In this document: one piece after another, positions 21,841 to 33,728 of the stretch
Position numbering within the stretch: position 1 is the first letter of the stretch
How the letters are laid out: every line of letters begins with the position of its first letter
Notes under the pieces: model-generated
The model's database searches: none
Seen by the model: only the letters and a program-made list of their open reading frames with translations
Told to the model about the DNA's origin: nothing
Source: Orientallactaga sibirica
Lineage: Eukaryota > Chordata > Mammalia > Rodentia > Dipodidae
Direction of reading: 5' to 3'
Assembly (NCBI GenBank): GCA_036365145.1
Contig: JAEOAD010000018.1
Coordinates: forward strand, 10,274,501 to 10,338,500
Length of the DNA: 64,000 nucleotides
Translations under genes and position numbers: made by a program

Positions 21841-22220
21841 ATCTATCTATCTGCCTCTTTCTCTCTCTCTCTCTCTGTATCTCTCAAATTAAGTAATTAA
21901 TTAATTGGTGTTAAAAAGTCAGTTTAGGGAGGAAAGGTTTATTTAAGCTCACAGTTCCAGGTTACAGTCCATCTTAGCAGTAAGCATGGCAACAGGAGCT
22001 TGAGATAACGGCTCATGTTTAGGACAATGAGAGCAATGACTGCTGATACTCAGCCAGCTCTCTCCTTTTTATACAATCCAGCACCCCAGCCTCCCATCCT
22101 GATGTAATGTTGCCACCCACAGGTAAGATATAGCTTACCACATCAATTAACCTAGTCAAGATAATCTCTCACAGATGATTCTAGGTCCTGTCACGTTGAC
22201 AATGAATATAAACCATCACA
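21597..22220 (-). mobile_element. MT-type MaLR LTR split by a SINE
   Basis: A second LTR of the same class follows within about 100 bp. The body GGAGGAAAGGTTTATTTAAG ... CACGTTGACAATGAATATAA, ending ACCATCACA, matches the minus-strand MT order. It is interrupted by a SINE at 21648-21918. Confidence 0.75.
21648..21918 (+). mobile_element. B2-like SINE with (TATC)n tail
   Basis: A diverged head (GAAGTTGGAGAGATGGTTTG) is followed by a (TATC)n microsatellite at 21806-21852 and a CT-rich tail. The duplication TCAGTTTAG (21639-21647 and 21919-21927) is exact. Confidence 0.88.
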
Positions 22221-24142
22221 TATGTCTTCCATTTCAAGACTTTGCATTTCTGGATTGTCCTTGGTGTTTCAACAACTATTTTGCTTCTCCCTCTACTCTT
22301 TGCAGGGGCAAAGTCAATAAATCCAAGTGAAAAAATGGGCAAGATTCTGTAAACATAGTAGCATGGTAAATTTGTACAATGATACAAGGAAGAGAGAGGA
22401 AGAGGTCTCAGATTGTGTAGTAGATGCTCCTCTGTGATACATGTGAACAATCTGAGCTTGCAGATCACTATCATGGCAGCAAGATGGAGAGAGAGGAAAG
22501 GCAGGAAGCCTTTGGGATGTGAACACAGAGGATCAGAGCAGGGGACGAGATAGAGACTCAGGGAGATGGAAACACCCAGCAACCTGCCCAGGTCAATTGT
22601 ACATGCGATGACAGGTGCACAATGGAAAATGAAACTTCATGCCACATGGACTTCCAATGAGGGTGTGACCAGCTAAACTTTCTGGAATCAGACTGTTCCA
22701 ACTCAAGTACTCTCCCTGGCATACTGACCTGACTCGAGAAAGCACATACTGCCAGCTCAGATGCTCCCTGTGGCACACTGTTATGACTCAAGGGAGCATG
22801 CTCTGCTAGTTGGGAGTCTTGTTTTGCCCTTTTCCGCTTACAAATATGTGACTTACAAATATATGACTTTTGTGCTCCCACTCATTGACTGCTCTTAAGT
22901 ACTTTCTGATTGCTGTCTGATGGCTTAAAACTTTACACCAGCATGTCCTGTCTCTAGCTTGCCTTCATTTCCTCTTATTAATGGCCTAAACTTTAATACG
23001 AAAACTTTAACTCTGAACTATACACACAACTTTTCCTCTCCCAACCAAGAGGTTGCCACTGTCCTTCAGCACTCTGGGATATCTTTTTTCTACTGTTTTC
23101 AAGTTTGAAACTTCAAAAACCTGATCAATATATATGATTTTTTTTCTCTATGGGGTTCCAATATGCCATGCATTTGCACTGTGGTGCTTCAAACTTGAAA
23201 AGACAATGGACATCTTTTCCGAATAGGTTATGTGGTCTTGGTGTCAAAAAAAAAAAAACCCTCAGTTTCCTTCTAAACGCAGTCACTGACTGACAAGGAG
23301 ACTTTAGCAAGTGTTAGTCTAAGCCCAGAATCAGTCCTAGGGTGTTTGAAGGTTCATACTAGAGCTGGGTCGCATACCACTGAACACACTGTTTTCTGGT
23401 TAACAGTGTCATGTGTCTCATGGGAAGGGCCCCAGCTAGGGTTCTCTATGCTTGGGAAGAAAAAGGAAGGTTTGCAGCTATAGGATTTCGGGTCTTTCCA
23501 GGAAAATAAGCCAGTGTAAACCTGCCATGTTCTTGCAGTTAAGGAAATAAAGGTTCTCTTTAGTCTGTACCCTTCTTTCCATGTCCTTGTATGTGTATCC
23601 TCCCTACTTCTCAGAATCTCTCTGGGAACAGGAGGCCCTTGTGTTGGTGACACAAAACGTATTAAAGAACCTAGTGATTCATCTGAGGTCTTGGAAAAAA
23701 AGGTGTATTCTACTGCTTGGGTCATATCTCAGAATAGTTCTCTGTACTCCGCCCCATCTGCTAATGAAACATCTATCTTGTGAAGCAACCACACTTACAA
23801 AACTTACTTCACAGGTCAAGGGATGATGAAATTGTTTGCAAAGGAAAGCCCATTTAAGGTCTGCATTCTGGGTGAAAATCCAAGCTGAGCACAGGCACAG
23901 TAACAGATGACAATCAACCAGCGCTCCGTGGTGCTGAAGTCCCTCTGCTCTTGCAGTAAGGTAAAACATCACAGAACAGATTAGCCTGAGAAAAGAAGCA
24001 GACCTGGCACAACACATAAAGGTGGAAGAGTGTTCTAGAAATGGCTGCCAATGAGGGAGTTGGGGCCTGGGAAGTGTGGACTACTACCAGTGATATTCTA
24101 GATCCACACCCACCCTAGTTCCATCAGTAAGTGTTGACTCCT
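22221..24142. other. unique sequence with a local imperfect duplication
   Basis: No gene is supported. Two imperfect units of about 50 bp lie at 22710-22762 and 22763-22815, each starting CTCCCTG and including a CTGACTCGAG / TGACTCAAGG block. A 15-bp near-exact tandem pair (ACTTACAAATATGTG / ACTTACAAATATATG) lies at about 22846-22875. An unclassified LTR could explain both. Confidence 0.4.
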
Positions 24143-24222
24143 TCCTTCCTTCCTTCCTTCCTTCCTTCCTTCCTTCCTTCCTTCCTTCCTTCCTCCCTCC
24201 CTCCCTCTCTTCCTTCCTTCCT
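24143..24222. repeat. (CTTC)n microsatellite
   Basis: It is a nearly pure CTTC tract of about 50 bases, grading into CCTCCCTC and CTTC again. On the minus strand it is homopurine, and the frame there reads a Lys/Glu/Gly/Arg run. Confidence 0.97.
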
Positions 24223-25767
24223 GCATGTGTCTCCATGCACTGGAGTTTCCCATTCCTCTCATGTCTACTGAAGAAGGAACACTCTGCTCATCTCTCCTCT
24301 CCAGGAGGCTTTGCAGTTTTCTGTAGGCAGATATCACTCTTCTTCCCTCATGTTCCAACTTGATCATAATAAAATTGGCATGAGTTCTGTGGGACATATA
24401 TGTTTATGAAATGTACATTAAAATATATAGAAACTGATAAGACATAGAGAAGAGATAGATGACTGATAAAATAGGATAGATTGGAGAATGAATCTCTTTT
24501 ATTTCTCATATCAAGTATACCTCATTATTCCCAAGCTTCTTGAGCAAAAGCTGTTTTTGGCTCCTAAATTTTAACAGTCCAAAATCCAAGCTATTGACTC
24601 CTACCTCAGTCACTATAACAAGCGTTCCTTGTTGTAATGCCTGTGACATCTGATTCATTGACCTATCTGCCTCCCCTTCTATCAGAGCCTGGCTCTGCAG
24701 TGGAAATCCAAGGCACATCTGTTGAATGGAACTGATTTGAAGAGGCTAGCAATTAGAAGGCTTTGGAGATGACTCCCAGGCGATGGGACAGGATGCTTTG
24801 GAAGAAAAGATGAATTAGGTAAGTAGTAGCCAATTATCAGAGTATTCTACAGCCTATGATAAGGAGCTTTAATTTGATAGGAGACAATTGGGAGTCATTC
24901 ATCGTGAAGCTGGAGAAAGGCAGTGACAAGCCCCTAATGACACTCAAGGGCCTTTGAAACCTTTAATTGCTGCCTGCAATTTTGCTGTTTCCAGTAGCAA
25001 TGACATAAGAGGAGCTTGGAGCTCCATATCCTCCAGACTGTACCATCACAACAAGGTCCCTGTGGGAATACACCATGCTCACCCATACACAGAGCATTGA
25101 TGCAGCAAAGCATACTGTCTCTTCTTTGTTGGCCTTGAACCCCAGGTTTGACCCCTCTCTCCATGCCTCACATGGCTCTAGGGCTGTAAGAAGACAATGG
25201 GATGAGGCAGCTATCCCTGCCACTGTGGGCCCTTCTGAACATCCTGTCTCTCAGCCCACCCAACTTGCTAAACCCCCCTTGCTGTTCTGTCCAAAGAGAG
25301 CATACACAAGACTCTACAATTTCAATCCCAGAGGCAGGATACATCCCCCTCTTCTCCATTACCATTTTAAATCACCACCAGGGCAGGCCATGTGGCCAGG
25401 AAGAGGAAGGATCAGTACAATATTGCTGATAAAGATCACGTGGGCTTTGTGTTCTTAACTTTTATTGTTGGAAGCTTGGGATCCCTCCCTTTCTTCCTTC
25501 AGGTGCAAAAGTACACACAGCTTAGTAGCTGGGCCTGCCTTACAAAGCCAGGGAGGATCATGGCAGAGCAGATTCTAAACACCCAGGACAATGGCCTTTT
25601 CAGGCCACAGAAGGCATCTCAGTACTGTATTGTTTGTGTGTGATGCAGCTTCTTGAATGCACACAAACACTCCCATTTTCTCCAGCCCCATGATGCTGAT
25701 GGACTTACTGCTGAAGACACTGGGGCTGATTTGAGTTACGAACCTCTATCTCTACTCTCAAAGGATG

Positions 25768-25801
25768 AAAACAAAACAAAACAAAACAAAACAAAACAAA
25801 A
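25768..25801. repeat. (AAAAC)n microsatellite
   Basis: Six or so AAAAC units lie in tandem with no SINE body beside them. Confidence 0.95.
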
Positions 25802-25849
25802 AGTCCTATCTGATAAAGCAAAGGCAGCTAATGCGTAAGAGGACTGCGG

Positions 25850-26310
25850 GATTAGACTCTGCAGTGGGCACCAGGTGCATTAATTACACTTGATTGCATG
25901 CTGCTTTACGGCTCTGATCACTTGTGTGCTGGGTTCTGGCCCTGCAGCATCTGGGCTGCAGGATATCCTCGGTATTTCGTTAAACAAGACGAATACTGGC
26001 CAGATGGTGACTTCACAAGGACATAATTCACACGGCATCTTCCTGCCCCAACACGGGTTTCTGTGAAGGAATCTTGGATGCTATGCTGAACAAAGCAGAA
26101 CAGGAGAACTCAAACGCCCCAAGAAGGCTCAGCCGCAAGTTGAAGATTAATGATCTCGACAGTGACGCTGACAGGAGCCCAAATGGCAGCGGGCTCCCAG
26201 GCTGCACACTGCAGATCTTGCCAACCCATCTCCCTGTCGCTTGTAGAGTGAGCTGACATCACCCTGCATCTCCAATTCACTCTGGGGGGGGGAGGGGGCA
26301 CACTCTGAGC
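25850..26310. promoter_or_regulatory. candidate conserved regulatory element
   Basis: The stretch has more CpGs than the neighbouring DNA and dense transcription-factor-like words: an E-box in CACCAGGTGC, a homeodomain-like GCATTAATTACAC (25877-25889), a SOX-like GAACAAAG (26091-26098) and a G-run at 26284-26297. A 60-codon frame (26074-26256) overlaps it but has no known domain. This is an inference from composition; it could also be ordinary unique DNA. Confidence 0.25.
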
Positions 26311-28783
26311 TCCCGAAATGGCATGCTGGAGGAAACTGGGTCACTTCCTTTTTTCTTTTTAATTAATTTTGTGTACTGACAGTCCTTGTCAGCACCTGCT
26401 TACTCTGTAATTTGATTGTGACGGTGACCAAGTGAAAAATGTACTCTGGGCTTCTGCAACCCAGGCTGGTTCTTCTGGGTGGGAGGAAAGATGGGGGAGG
26501 AGGAAAAATTCTACTTGGAAACCCTGAAGAAACCATGCCAAGGAATATTGGTGGTGTCAGGCCACCAGCTGACAAGCAAACTGCCCAGTTCCGAGTTGCT
26601 TTAGCAAAGTTCATGTTCACTGAGAGTCATGTGTGTCTGACCCACATAAAATTATAAAAGAATAAGTAGGCGTTGCACACTTGTCAGTGATATTTTAGAT
26701 GCTGTAAGCCTGTCTGGAATTTGTGAAATTTCTACGACCTACACACTGAAGTCCTAAATCATGAAATAAGAATACCAAGACTAAAGGTCATTTTGCTTCA
26801 AAACAAGGTCAGCCTGAGACAGTTCAGAAGCAAATATAACCATAGTCAAGAGTATCAGTAATATCATACGTGCATGTCCCTGGGGTCTTTGCACATCCAC
26901 TCCCATACCATCAACCCAGCTCAGACTAATGATGTTTGCATATTGTATATAGCTGTTTGTTTGCCTTGAAGAAATAACAGCAATCACACCAGTGGAGGCC
27001 ATTTCCTGCACAGCAGCTGCGTGGGAGACTCATTGCTGCACATATCAACATCTGTCCCTCCAGCATCCAGAGAATGGGCCCTGATGTCACTGCCTGCCTC
27101 CCCACCACCACTGCGTGGTCTCTCACCAGTGACTTAAAATCTCAGAGAGTCTGACAGATTAAACAGAAATATGGACAGAACCTAGTTCGAAGGTTGGTAA
27201 CAACTGAATGGGAAAGTGCTTCAAAAGCCAGTGCCTGGATCACACTAAAAGCCTAGAGAAGTCAGAGAGCTGGGGAAGCTCAATAGAGTCTCAAAATCTC
27301 CACGAGAGGGGCCATCCTTATTTAGTTAACAGTGAAAGCTATGGACTACTGCTGCAAGTTCTTGGCAAACTGCCTGGTGACAGCAGCCCCTCCTCTATGG
27401 CATGCTTTGGCAGGCCAGACTCTGGCAAACAGTCCACCATGCCCATAAAGCAATCTCTATTGTTTCATCAGAGGCTTTTTGATCCCCTCAAATAAAACAG
27501 TAGCACCTACTCTCCCCTTCCCAAACAGCATTAGCCCTGAAGCTGGCTCCTCCTGCTGGGAACTCAGTCACACAGCCATGGGAGCTTGGCAGGATGACTC
27601 AGCAGAAAATGGCTTGCTGCTCAGAGCCTGCCCAACCTCCAGCCAGCTGTGACCAAAAAAGGAGGCCTTGTGAGGTAAACATGAAAAGACAGTGCCCAGG
27701 TCCCCAGAGTGCACAATGTCCTTTGTGAGGATTTTCGTCAGGGGACACCCATATTAACATTGCAGCTGGCAGGGCAGGCTAAGTGAGGCTGGGAAAGGCA
27801 AGAGCCCTTAACAGAACCCTTTTAGGAATATATTCCATACTTCCTGCCTCAAATTTGATGCTGCAAATTCTGCCTGGAAGGGAACCATGTCTACAGGTAG
27901 CTCTCACGATGTTTTGCTTCATACCATATTGATTGCTTAAAATGTCTTCATTGACAACTGTTCCAATAGCTCTTGCCGTCTCCAGAAATCCCTTCCTCCC
28001 TCCTTGGAGGAAGTTGGCCACTTGAAGTTCATAGAATATTAAATGCATACTTCTAGAGTGGCATGTGGGTCAAGGAGTATGCGTCTCCCACACCGCACAC
28101 CATTCTTGACCTCCGGTTGGTACTCAGTGAATGCTGATTTATATAGTACAAAGGAGACTGACTATCAACCTAAGCAGAGTCCATTGCTGGTTCCTTACAG
28201 AGGATACCTGTGGCGGGTACCTGTGGCTGATGAAACGCTTTTCTCTAAAGATTTTCTGTTGACTGATTTCCTAGGATGATACTTCTTGGTCTGTGAGGTT
28301 AGGGGTTGGACTGTGTAGTCAGTTTGGGCTAATGAGTTGTAGGTAGAAATGAGACATGCCATTTACAGGTGGGAACTTAATTGTAGATATGAGACCATCA
28401 GAGGGATGTTTCCTCGGACATGGTGACTAGCACATTAGAGATAGTGGCCATTGCACCGGCCTTAGTCCCAGAGTGACTGAGGAAGAAACCCAGTGATGTA
28501 CATATCCAAAGTGAGAGGGAAATGAACTGTTATTGTGTTGAGGTCCCTAGATTTCTTCCAGCATAACCTATGTAACAATTTTATTAGATATGTTATTAAG
28601 CACAAGAATGTTATTTGAAGCATTTGTGAAGTGTTTGTTCAGGCAGAAGGCTGATGCAACACTGGACACTAATGAGCACTGCTGAAGTTTAGTGAGTGAC
28701 TTAACCACGTTATGTGTAAACCCTATATCTCCCCTAGCAGTAAACTTTTGTATCAGATCACACACAGCCCTTTTATTTCTTTT

Positions 28784-28943
28784 TTTTGTTTGTTTGTTTT
28801 TGGAGGTAGGGTCTCACTCTAGCTCAGTCAGACCTGGAATTCACTATGTAGTCTCAGGGTGGCCTCGAACTCAAACTCACAGCGATCCTCCTACCACTGC
28901 CTCCCAAGTGCTAGGATTAAAGGCATGCACCACCACACCCAAT
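28784..28943 (-). mobile_element. B1 SINE
   Basis: The plus strand reads GGTAGGGTCTCACTCTAG ... GTGCTAGGATTAAAGGCATG, the reverse complement of B1. CCTTTTATTTCTTTT flanks both sides (28769 and 28944). It contains a small duplication (CGAACTCAAACTCAC). Confidence 0.94.
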
Positions 28944-29165
28944 CCTTTTATTTCTTTTGTTGCTCATCACAGGAAACATATTTTATCCTCCATTTATTAT
29001 GGAGAACATCTAACCCTCATCCTTTTCACTATAACTCGCAACTTCCATTATCATTTTTAAGATGACTGAAATATGTTTATGATTACTACTTAATTTAAAT
29101 GACTATTCTTCTAAGAGTCATAGAGATATGATCATGAAAGAGAATATACTATTAGTCACTGTACT

Positions 29166-29320
29166 TTTTTGGGGGGAGGGGGGTGTTGGTTGGGACTCAT
29201 TCTAGCTATGGCTGACCTGGAATTCACTATGTATTCTCAGGGTGGCCTCGAACTCATGGCCTACCTACCTCTGCCTCCTGAGTGCTGGGATTAAATGCAT
29301 GTGCCACCACACCTGGCAAA
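29166..29320 (-). mobile_element. B1 SINE
   Basis: This is a diverged reverse-complement B1 (GGAATTCACTATGTATTCTC, GTGCTGGGATTAAATGCATG). TCACTGTACT / TCACTGTGCT flanks it at 29156 and 29321. The tail side carries a G-rich block (GGGGGGAGGGGGG). Confidence 0.92.
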
Positions 29321-29349
29321 TCACTGTGCTTTGTACCTATATGCCTTAT

Positions 29350-29470
29350 TTTACTGAGCTCATCCCCACAGCTGTCACAAATGTGGCTTAAGAGATGAAG
29401 AGATTTTTCCAAAGTCATACACTGAAGGCTGATGGAATTGATAGATGCTGTAGGTGGCCTGCACGTAGCA
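29350..29470 (-). repeat. MIR SINE
   Basis: GCTTAAGAGATGAAGAGATT and CCAAAGTCATACACTGAAGG follow the MIR core on the minus strand. It is diverged. Confidence 0.55.
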
Positions 29471-29689
29471 CTCTCTGTATCTACTTAACATTCCACAATA
29501 CCTGCATGTTTAGCCAGTCAAAAGGCCAGCTAGTTCTTCTCATATGCTTCTCTTCTGAATTCCAGTATCATCTTTTTTTCCAGCTGCCAGGCTCCACATA
29601 GTCCCTTTACCCTAACTTCCTCTTTAATCCCTCACCATTCTCTGAGTCACCAAAGTTTGTTGTTTCTTCCTTTGAGTTGCTTTTCATAT

Positions 29690-29745
29690 CCTTTCCTTTC
29701 CCCTCTTTCATTTCCTCCCTCCCTTCTTTCCTTCCTTCCTTACTA
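29690..29745. repeat. pyrimidine-rich tract
   Basis: A CT-rich low-complexity run contains several CTTC units. It lies inside roughly 480 bases (29471-29957) of otherwise unremarkable sequence. Confidence 0.8.
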
Positions 29746-29957
29746 AGTTCCAGTTTTACTGTCACCTCTGAATCTAGGCGCTATGACCCTGTCAGGACTG
29801 CAGCAATTGCCTGACAATTAATTCCTCTGGCTTCATTCTAAATCCTCTGCTTAGAACTCACTTATCTTCCTATGCAGGACTATAAATACCAGATTCTTCT
29901 TCTTCCTTGTCGTCTTCTTCTTCTTTTTTAATAGAAGCCCACCATGACTTCAGCTTT

Positions 29958-30121
29958 TTTTGTTTTGTTTTGGTTTGGTTTGGTTTTGGAGGTAGGGACT
30001 CACTTAGCCCAGGCTAACCTGGAATTCATGCGTAATCTCTGGTGGCCTCAAACTCATGGTAATCCTCCTATCTCTGCCTGCCAAGTGCTGGGAGTAAAGG
30101 TGAGCATCATCATGCCCAGCT
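29958..30121 (-). mobile_element. B1 SINE
   Basis: Reverse-complement B1 with a T/G-rich tail (TTTTGTTTTGGTTTGG). The sequence is worn, with several small deletions. CAGCTT appears on both sides as a short duplication. Confidence 0.9.
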
Positions 30122-30403
30122 AACACCAGCTTCTCAATGCACTCAGTCTCCAGCAGTTCCCCATTTCATGATGTCCGTCTCTTTCCCCTATACTGCCAAT
30201 GTCAATGCCATCCTCTCGATTTTTCTGCTAGAACTGGTAAGGACTTAATGTAATCTTTACATATGCCTCCTGACAAAAGGATGGGGAAGTGAGTTTCTTC
30301 AGCTTTCCACATATTCCTTTCTCTCAGAAGTCCCTCTAGTGGATAACCTTTACCTTTCTCCCTCTGTGGATAATCTATGCTTGTGTAAAGAGACAATATG
30401 TGG

Positions 30404-30728
30404 GGCTAGGGAGATGGCTGAGCGGTTAAAGGTGCTTGCTTGCAAACCCGCGTGCTGGAGTTTGATCCTCGTCAGCAACCACATGAAGCTGGATGAAATG
30501 TGGCACACATGGATGAACCCCAACCAAGCAGAGGCAGAGCCAGGAGAACATGGAAGCTTGCAAGCAGCAACAGCAACAACAATGAGACAAACCTGGTCTC
30601 AAAAGGTGAAAGGACAAGAGAAATCCCACAAGATTGTCCTGTGACCTCCACATGTGTAAGTCCACACATACCATGTGTATGTACACATATGTATGTGTAC
30701 ATACACACAAATAAACAATAATAATATA
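30404..30728 (+). mobile_element. B3/B4-like SINE
   Basis: The head GGGGCTAGGGAGATGGCTGAG, a B-box-like GAGTTTGATCCTCG and a degenerate CA/TG-rich tail (30650-30715) identify a tRNA-derived rodent SINE on the plus strand. The middle (AGCAACAGCAACAAC) is unusual and may be a local expansion. Confidence 0.75.
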
Positions 30729-31376
30729 AAGTGTACAATATCCTCCAACGAGGCTACTTCATAAACCTTTCCAGATTATCATCACTTTCTGAAGTCTCTT
30801 CAAATGTCTGCACCACACATTTACTTCAAAGCCAACGATGCCTCATTAACGGTTTGTGTGAAGATGTCTGCTGTCAGTTACTAGTTTATAAATTCCGCAG
30901 ACAGATTAAGTGTTTATCAAGCATCTCCGATTTTCCAGATGTCTTCGGATGGAAATAGTGTTTACTGTAAGATGATACACTCTGATGTTAGCCCCAGAAA
31001 ACAGGGTATATACTGACCTATCCATCTCAGCCTCTCTCTCATGTACAAAGTATGTCACAGACCGTGTTAAATCTGTAGTAACATGATTGTGCATGAGTCT
31101 CTATTCTCCTCTCAAACTGATGTTTTAAGGGGTGGGCTTGGGATATATGAGTGGTTTTCAGGCTACCGACCTTGTAATTCCCAAGGTTCTGGAAATCTCA
31201 GAATTATTTGAAGACAGAGAGAAAGGAGGCAGACCAAGCAGGCAGGATCTGTCATTTTCGGGTCGCTTTACCTTTTGCAAAAATCCCTCTTTTGGGTCTA
31301 TTCCACAGATTTATGCTTCTGCCCACAACTTCATTTCTGCAAGATACTTTGCATGGACTTAAAATATTTGAAAATT

Positions 31377-31535
31377 GCTGGGCATGGTGGCACACGCCTT
31401 TAATCCCAGCACTCAGGAGGCAGAGGTAGGAGTATCATCATGAATTCAATGCCACCCTGAGACTACAGAGTGAATTCTAGGTCAGCCTGAGCTAGAGTGA
31501 AACCCTACCTTGAGAAACCAATATATACATACATA

Positions 31536-31569
<34 letters not shown>
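31377..31569 (+). mobile_element. B1 SINE with (TA)n tail
   Basis: GCTGGGCATGGTGGCACACG through GAGTGAAACCCTACCTTGAG is B1. Its A-rich tail has become a (TA)n microsatellite at 31537-31575. The duplication ATATTTGAAAATT (31364-31376 and 31570-31582) is exact. Confidence 0.95.
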
Positions 31570-31576
<7 letters not shown>

Positions 31577-31679
31577 AAAATTATTGGAATAATTATTTCT
31601 GATGTGTCTTCCAGTTTCCATGTGTTAGTTTGCTGATAAGGATGAGTGATAGCTAGCATGTATTAATGAAGATGAAGGG

Positions 31680-31830
31680 AATAACAGCTAACATGGGCCA
31701 GGCACTGTGCCAACTGCAGATGCTCTGATCACTACCAGTTTATAGGAAAGATATAGGCTTGTATGACGGGCATGTTACTTGGAAGTCATGAATGGAGTTG
31801 AGAAGTGAATTGAGGTCACTATAACCTACC
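31680..31830 (-). repeat. MIR SINE
   Basis: GGGCCAGGCACTGTGCCAAC and a later GCATGTTACTTGG block resemble MIR on the minus strand. The following bases to 32451 hold no recognised feature. Confidence 0.5.
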
Positions 31831-32451
31831 TACTAAACTGCCTTTTTGTCATGTTTAGGGAGGATATAGTTAGCATTTGGAATATTCTCCACTTCTGCCC
31901 TTTTTGCTTACTTAGTGAGAAGACAACGCAAATGACAAAATAGGGCATCGTGACCTTTGCAGAATTATTCTATTGAGGTAGCTCAGCCATCTGGTCCACC
32001 TGCATCTCATCTGCAGGCTGGGACAAGGATATTTGTAATGCGCATGGCTGGGTAGGTGCTCTTATCTCTCTGGCTATTGGATGGAGGCTGGCAGGAAACT
32101 GGGATTTATCAGGATTTGACTAAATCTGACCATCCCAGGCTTTAGCATTCCTGGCAACACCACTGATCTATCCACCAGACCGTAGCATTCTCAAAACTCA
32201 GTATTGAATTGAATTCAAAAGAACCTCCTCTTAGCCAGCACACATATCAAGACACACAAGGCAAGAGTGTCTAAGCTAATGAATAACTAAATAGACTTTC
32301 ACAAATGCAGACTTCACCGACACTATTGCCATAGTTTCTTAATGCCTACACACATACATGGACCCACTGGCAATTTTCATCCAGGTAGTTATCTAAGATA
32401 TTTCCTGAGAATCTAAATAAATAAATAAAAACCAAAACAGAAAACAAAAAG

Positions 32452-32672
32452 GGGCTGGAGAGATGGCTTAGTGGTTAAGGTACTTGCCTGCAAATCCAAA
32501 GGACCCAGGTTTGATTCCCCAGGAGCCATGTAAGCCCAAAGCAGAAGGTGGCACATGCGTCTGGAGTTTGTTTGCAGTGGCTAGATGCCATGGAGTGCCC
32601 ATTCTCTCTCTCTCTCTCTCTTTCTCTCCCTCTCTTTCTCCCTCTCTCAAATAAATAAATAAATAAATACCA
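32452..32672 (+). mobile_element. B2-like SINE, shorter subfamily
   Basis: GGGGCTGGAGAGATGGCTTAG, GGTTTGATTCCCCAGGAGCC, a (CT)n tract at 32604-32650 and a (AAAT)n tail. CCAAAACA-type duplications flank it. It lacks the longer middle seen in the 19030 copy, so at least two subfamilies are present. Confidence 0.93.
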
Positions 32673-33599
32673 AAACAAGATATTTCCTAAAAAGAGTTTC
32701 ATGATAAGCAAAACTGACTCACAGCCACATTTGCTGAGAACCTTAAACAGAAACTAAATTGTACCACAAAATCTGTAAATTCCTCGTACACAGTGTGGCA
32801 AAGATATCTCAGAGAAGATGGTCCTTCCTTCGATGGAGCTCATCAAAGGTTCCCCCATTTGCTGACAAAGTCCCCTGTATGCTGGGCCCTGACTAAGAAT
32901 CAGCCAAGGATTTAGTGGAATCTATTCTGCGAGGCTGATTTTCTTGGAGCCAAGCTATAATTTCACTCAGAAGTTGTGAGCTTGATTTTGAAACTCTTGA
33001 TGTTGTCATGGAAATTATCACTACACTTTATAGCAATCAAATTTTTAAACTAAGGCAGAGGAATTAAAGAAAGGGGAAATCAGGTCTATAATAAAGGAAG
33101 AAAACACACACATTGCAGAGGAGAATACAGTAAATTTTAAAGCTTAAGAAAATAAAACATTTCGTTTTCCCATTCTTTCTCATTTCCCTTTGCCTCCGGC
33201 ACATCCTTTAGAAGTTCTTCTGCCCATTTACAAATGGCCCTGGCTCCCTACCTTCTGTTATTTTACCACCCTCATGTGGGAGTGGGGTGATAATGAAATC
33301 TCCTAGGCCTGCCCTTGAAAGTAGATAATACCTCTTTGTAGGCCTATGTTTCACCTTTCTTCTGAGCCTTTCAGTGGCTTAAAATAAGGCTCTTCCAAAT
33401 GTGTATAGCAAAAATTAAGCTTCTATTTTTATGGATGAAAAACTGGAGGCAGTGACACCCTAGTGGAAGGGACATTGCTTCGGCTTTATTCATTTCAAAG
33501 GCAAACTTGAGAGGTTGTCATTGTGTTTACTTAAACATAACAGGAAAGAGATTCTCCAATTATTTCTGAAAAACACAGGGCTAGGAAGAAATAGAAAAA
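32673..33599. other. unique sequence, no feature recognised
   Basis: I see no gene and no recognisable interspersed repeat in this interval. Confidence 0.4.
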
Positions 33600-33672
33600 A
33601 TAAAGAAATAAAAGGAGAGAGAGGGATGGAGGGAGGGAGGAAGAGAAGAAGGAGGGGAGAAAAAAAATGAAA

Positions 33673-33713
<41 letters not shown>

Positions 33714-33728
33714 AGAAAGTGAGAGAAA
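33600..33728. repeat. homopurine tract with (GAAA)n
   Basis: About 125 bases are almost entirely purine, with GGAGGGAGG units and then (AAAG)n at 33673-33718. The two minus-strand open frames across it (33490-33890) read the repeat as Phe/Leu/Ser-rich protein and are not genes. Confidence 0.95.

Larger units (their letters stand above)
24730..28770. other. longest stretch free of recognised interspersed repeats
   Basis: About 4 kb contains no B1, B2-like, LTR or L1 that I can recognise. The only clear repeat is an (AAAAC)n microsatellite at 25768-25801. A 127-codon open frame at 25075-25458 (+) has no domain or conserved motif and no splice context, so I treat it as chance. The contrast with the repeat-dense flanks may mark selective constraint, but this cannot be shown from one sequence. 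Confidence 0.5.

Noticed and set aside
22181..22582. 133-codon minus-strand open frame
   Set aside because: It starts in unique DNA and runs into an MT-type LTR, and has no motif.
23354..24017. Overlapping frames of 112 and 123 codons on the minus strand
   Set aside because: No domains recognised, and a competing frame exists on the opposite strand. Most likely chance.
24143..24222. Regular repeat that might suggest a CRISPR-like or coding array
   Set aside because: It is a simple tetranucleotide microsatellite with no spacers.
25075..25458. 127-codon open frame in the repeat-free interval
   Set aside because: No recognisable domain, no conserved motif, no promoter or splice context. Frames this long occur by chance in a 64-kb window.
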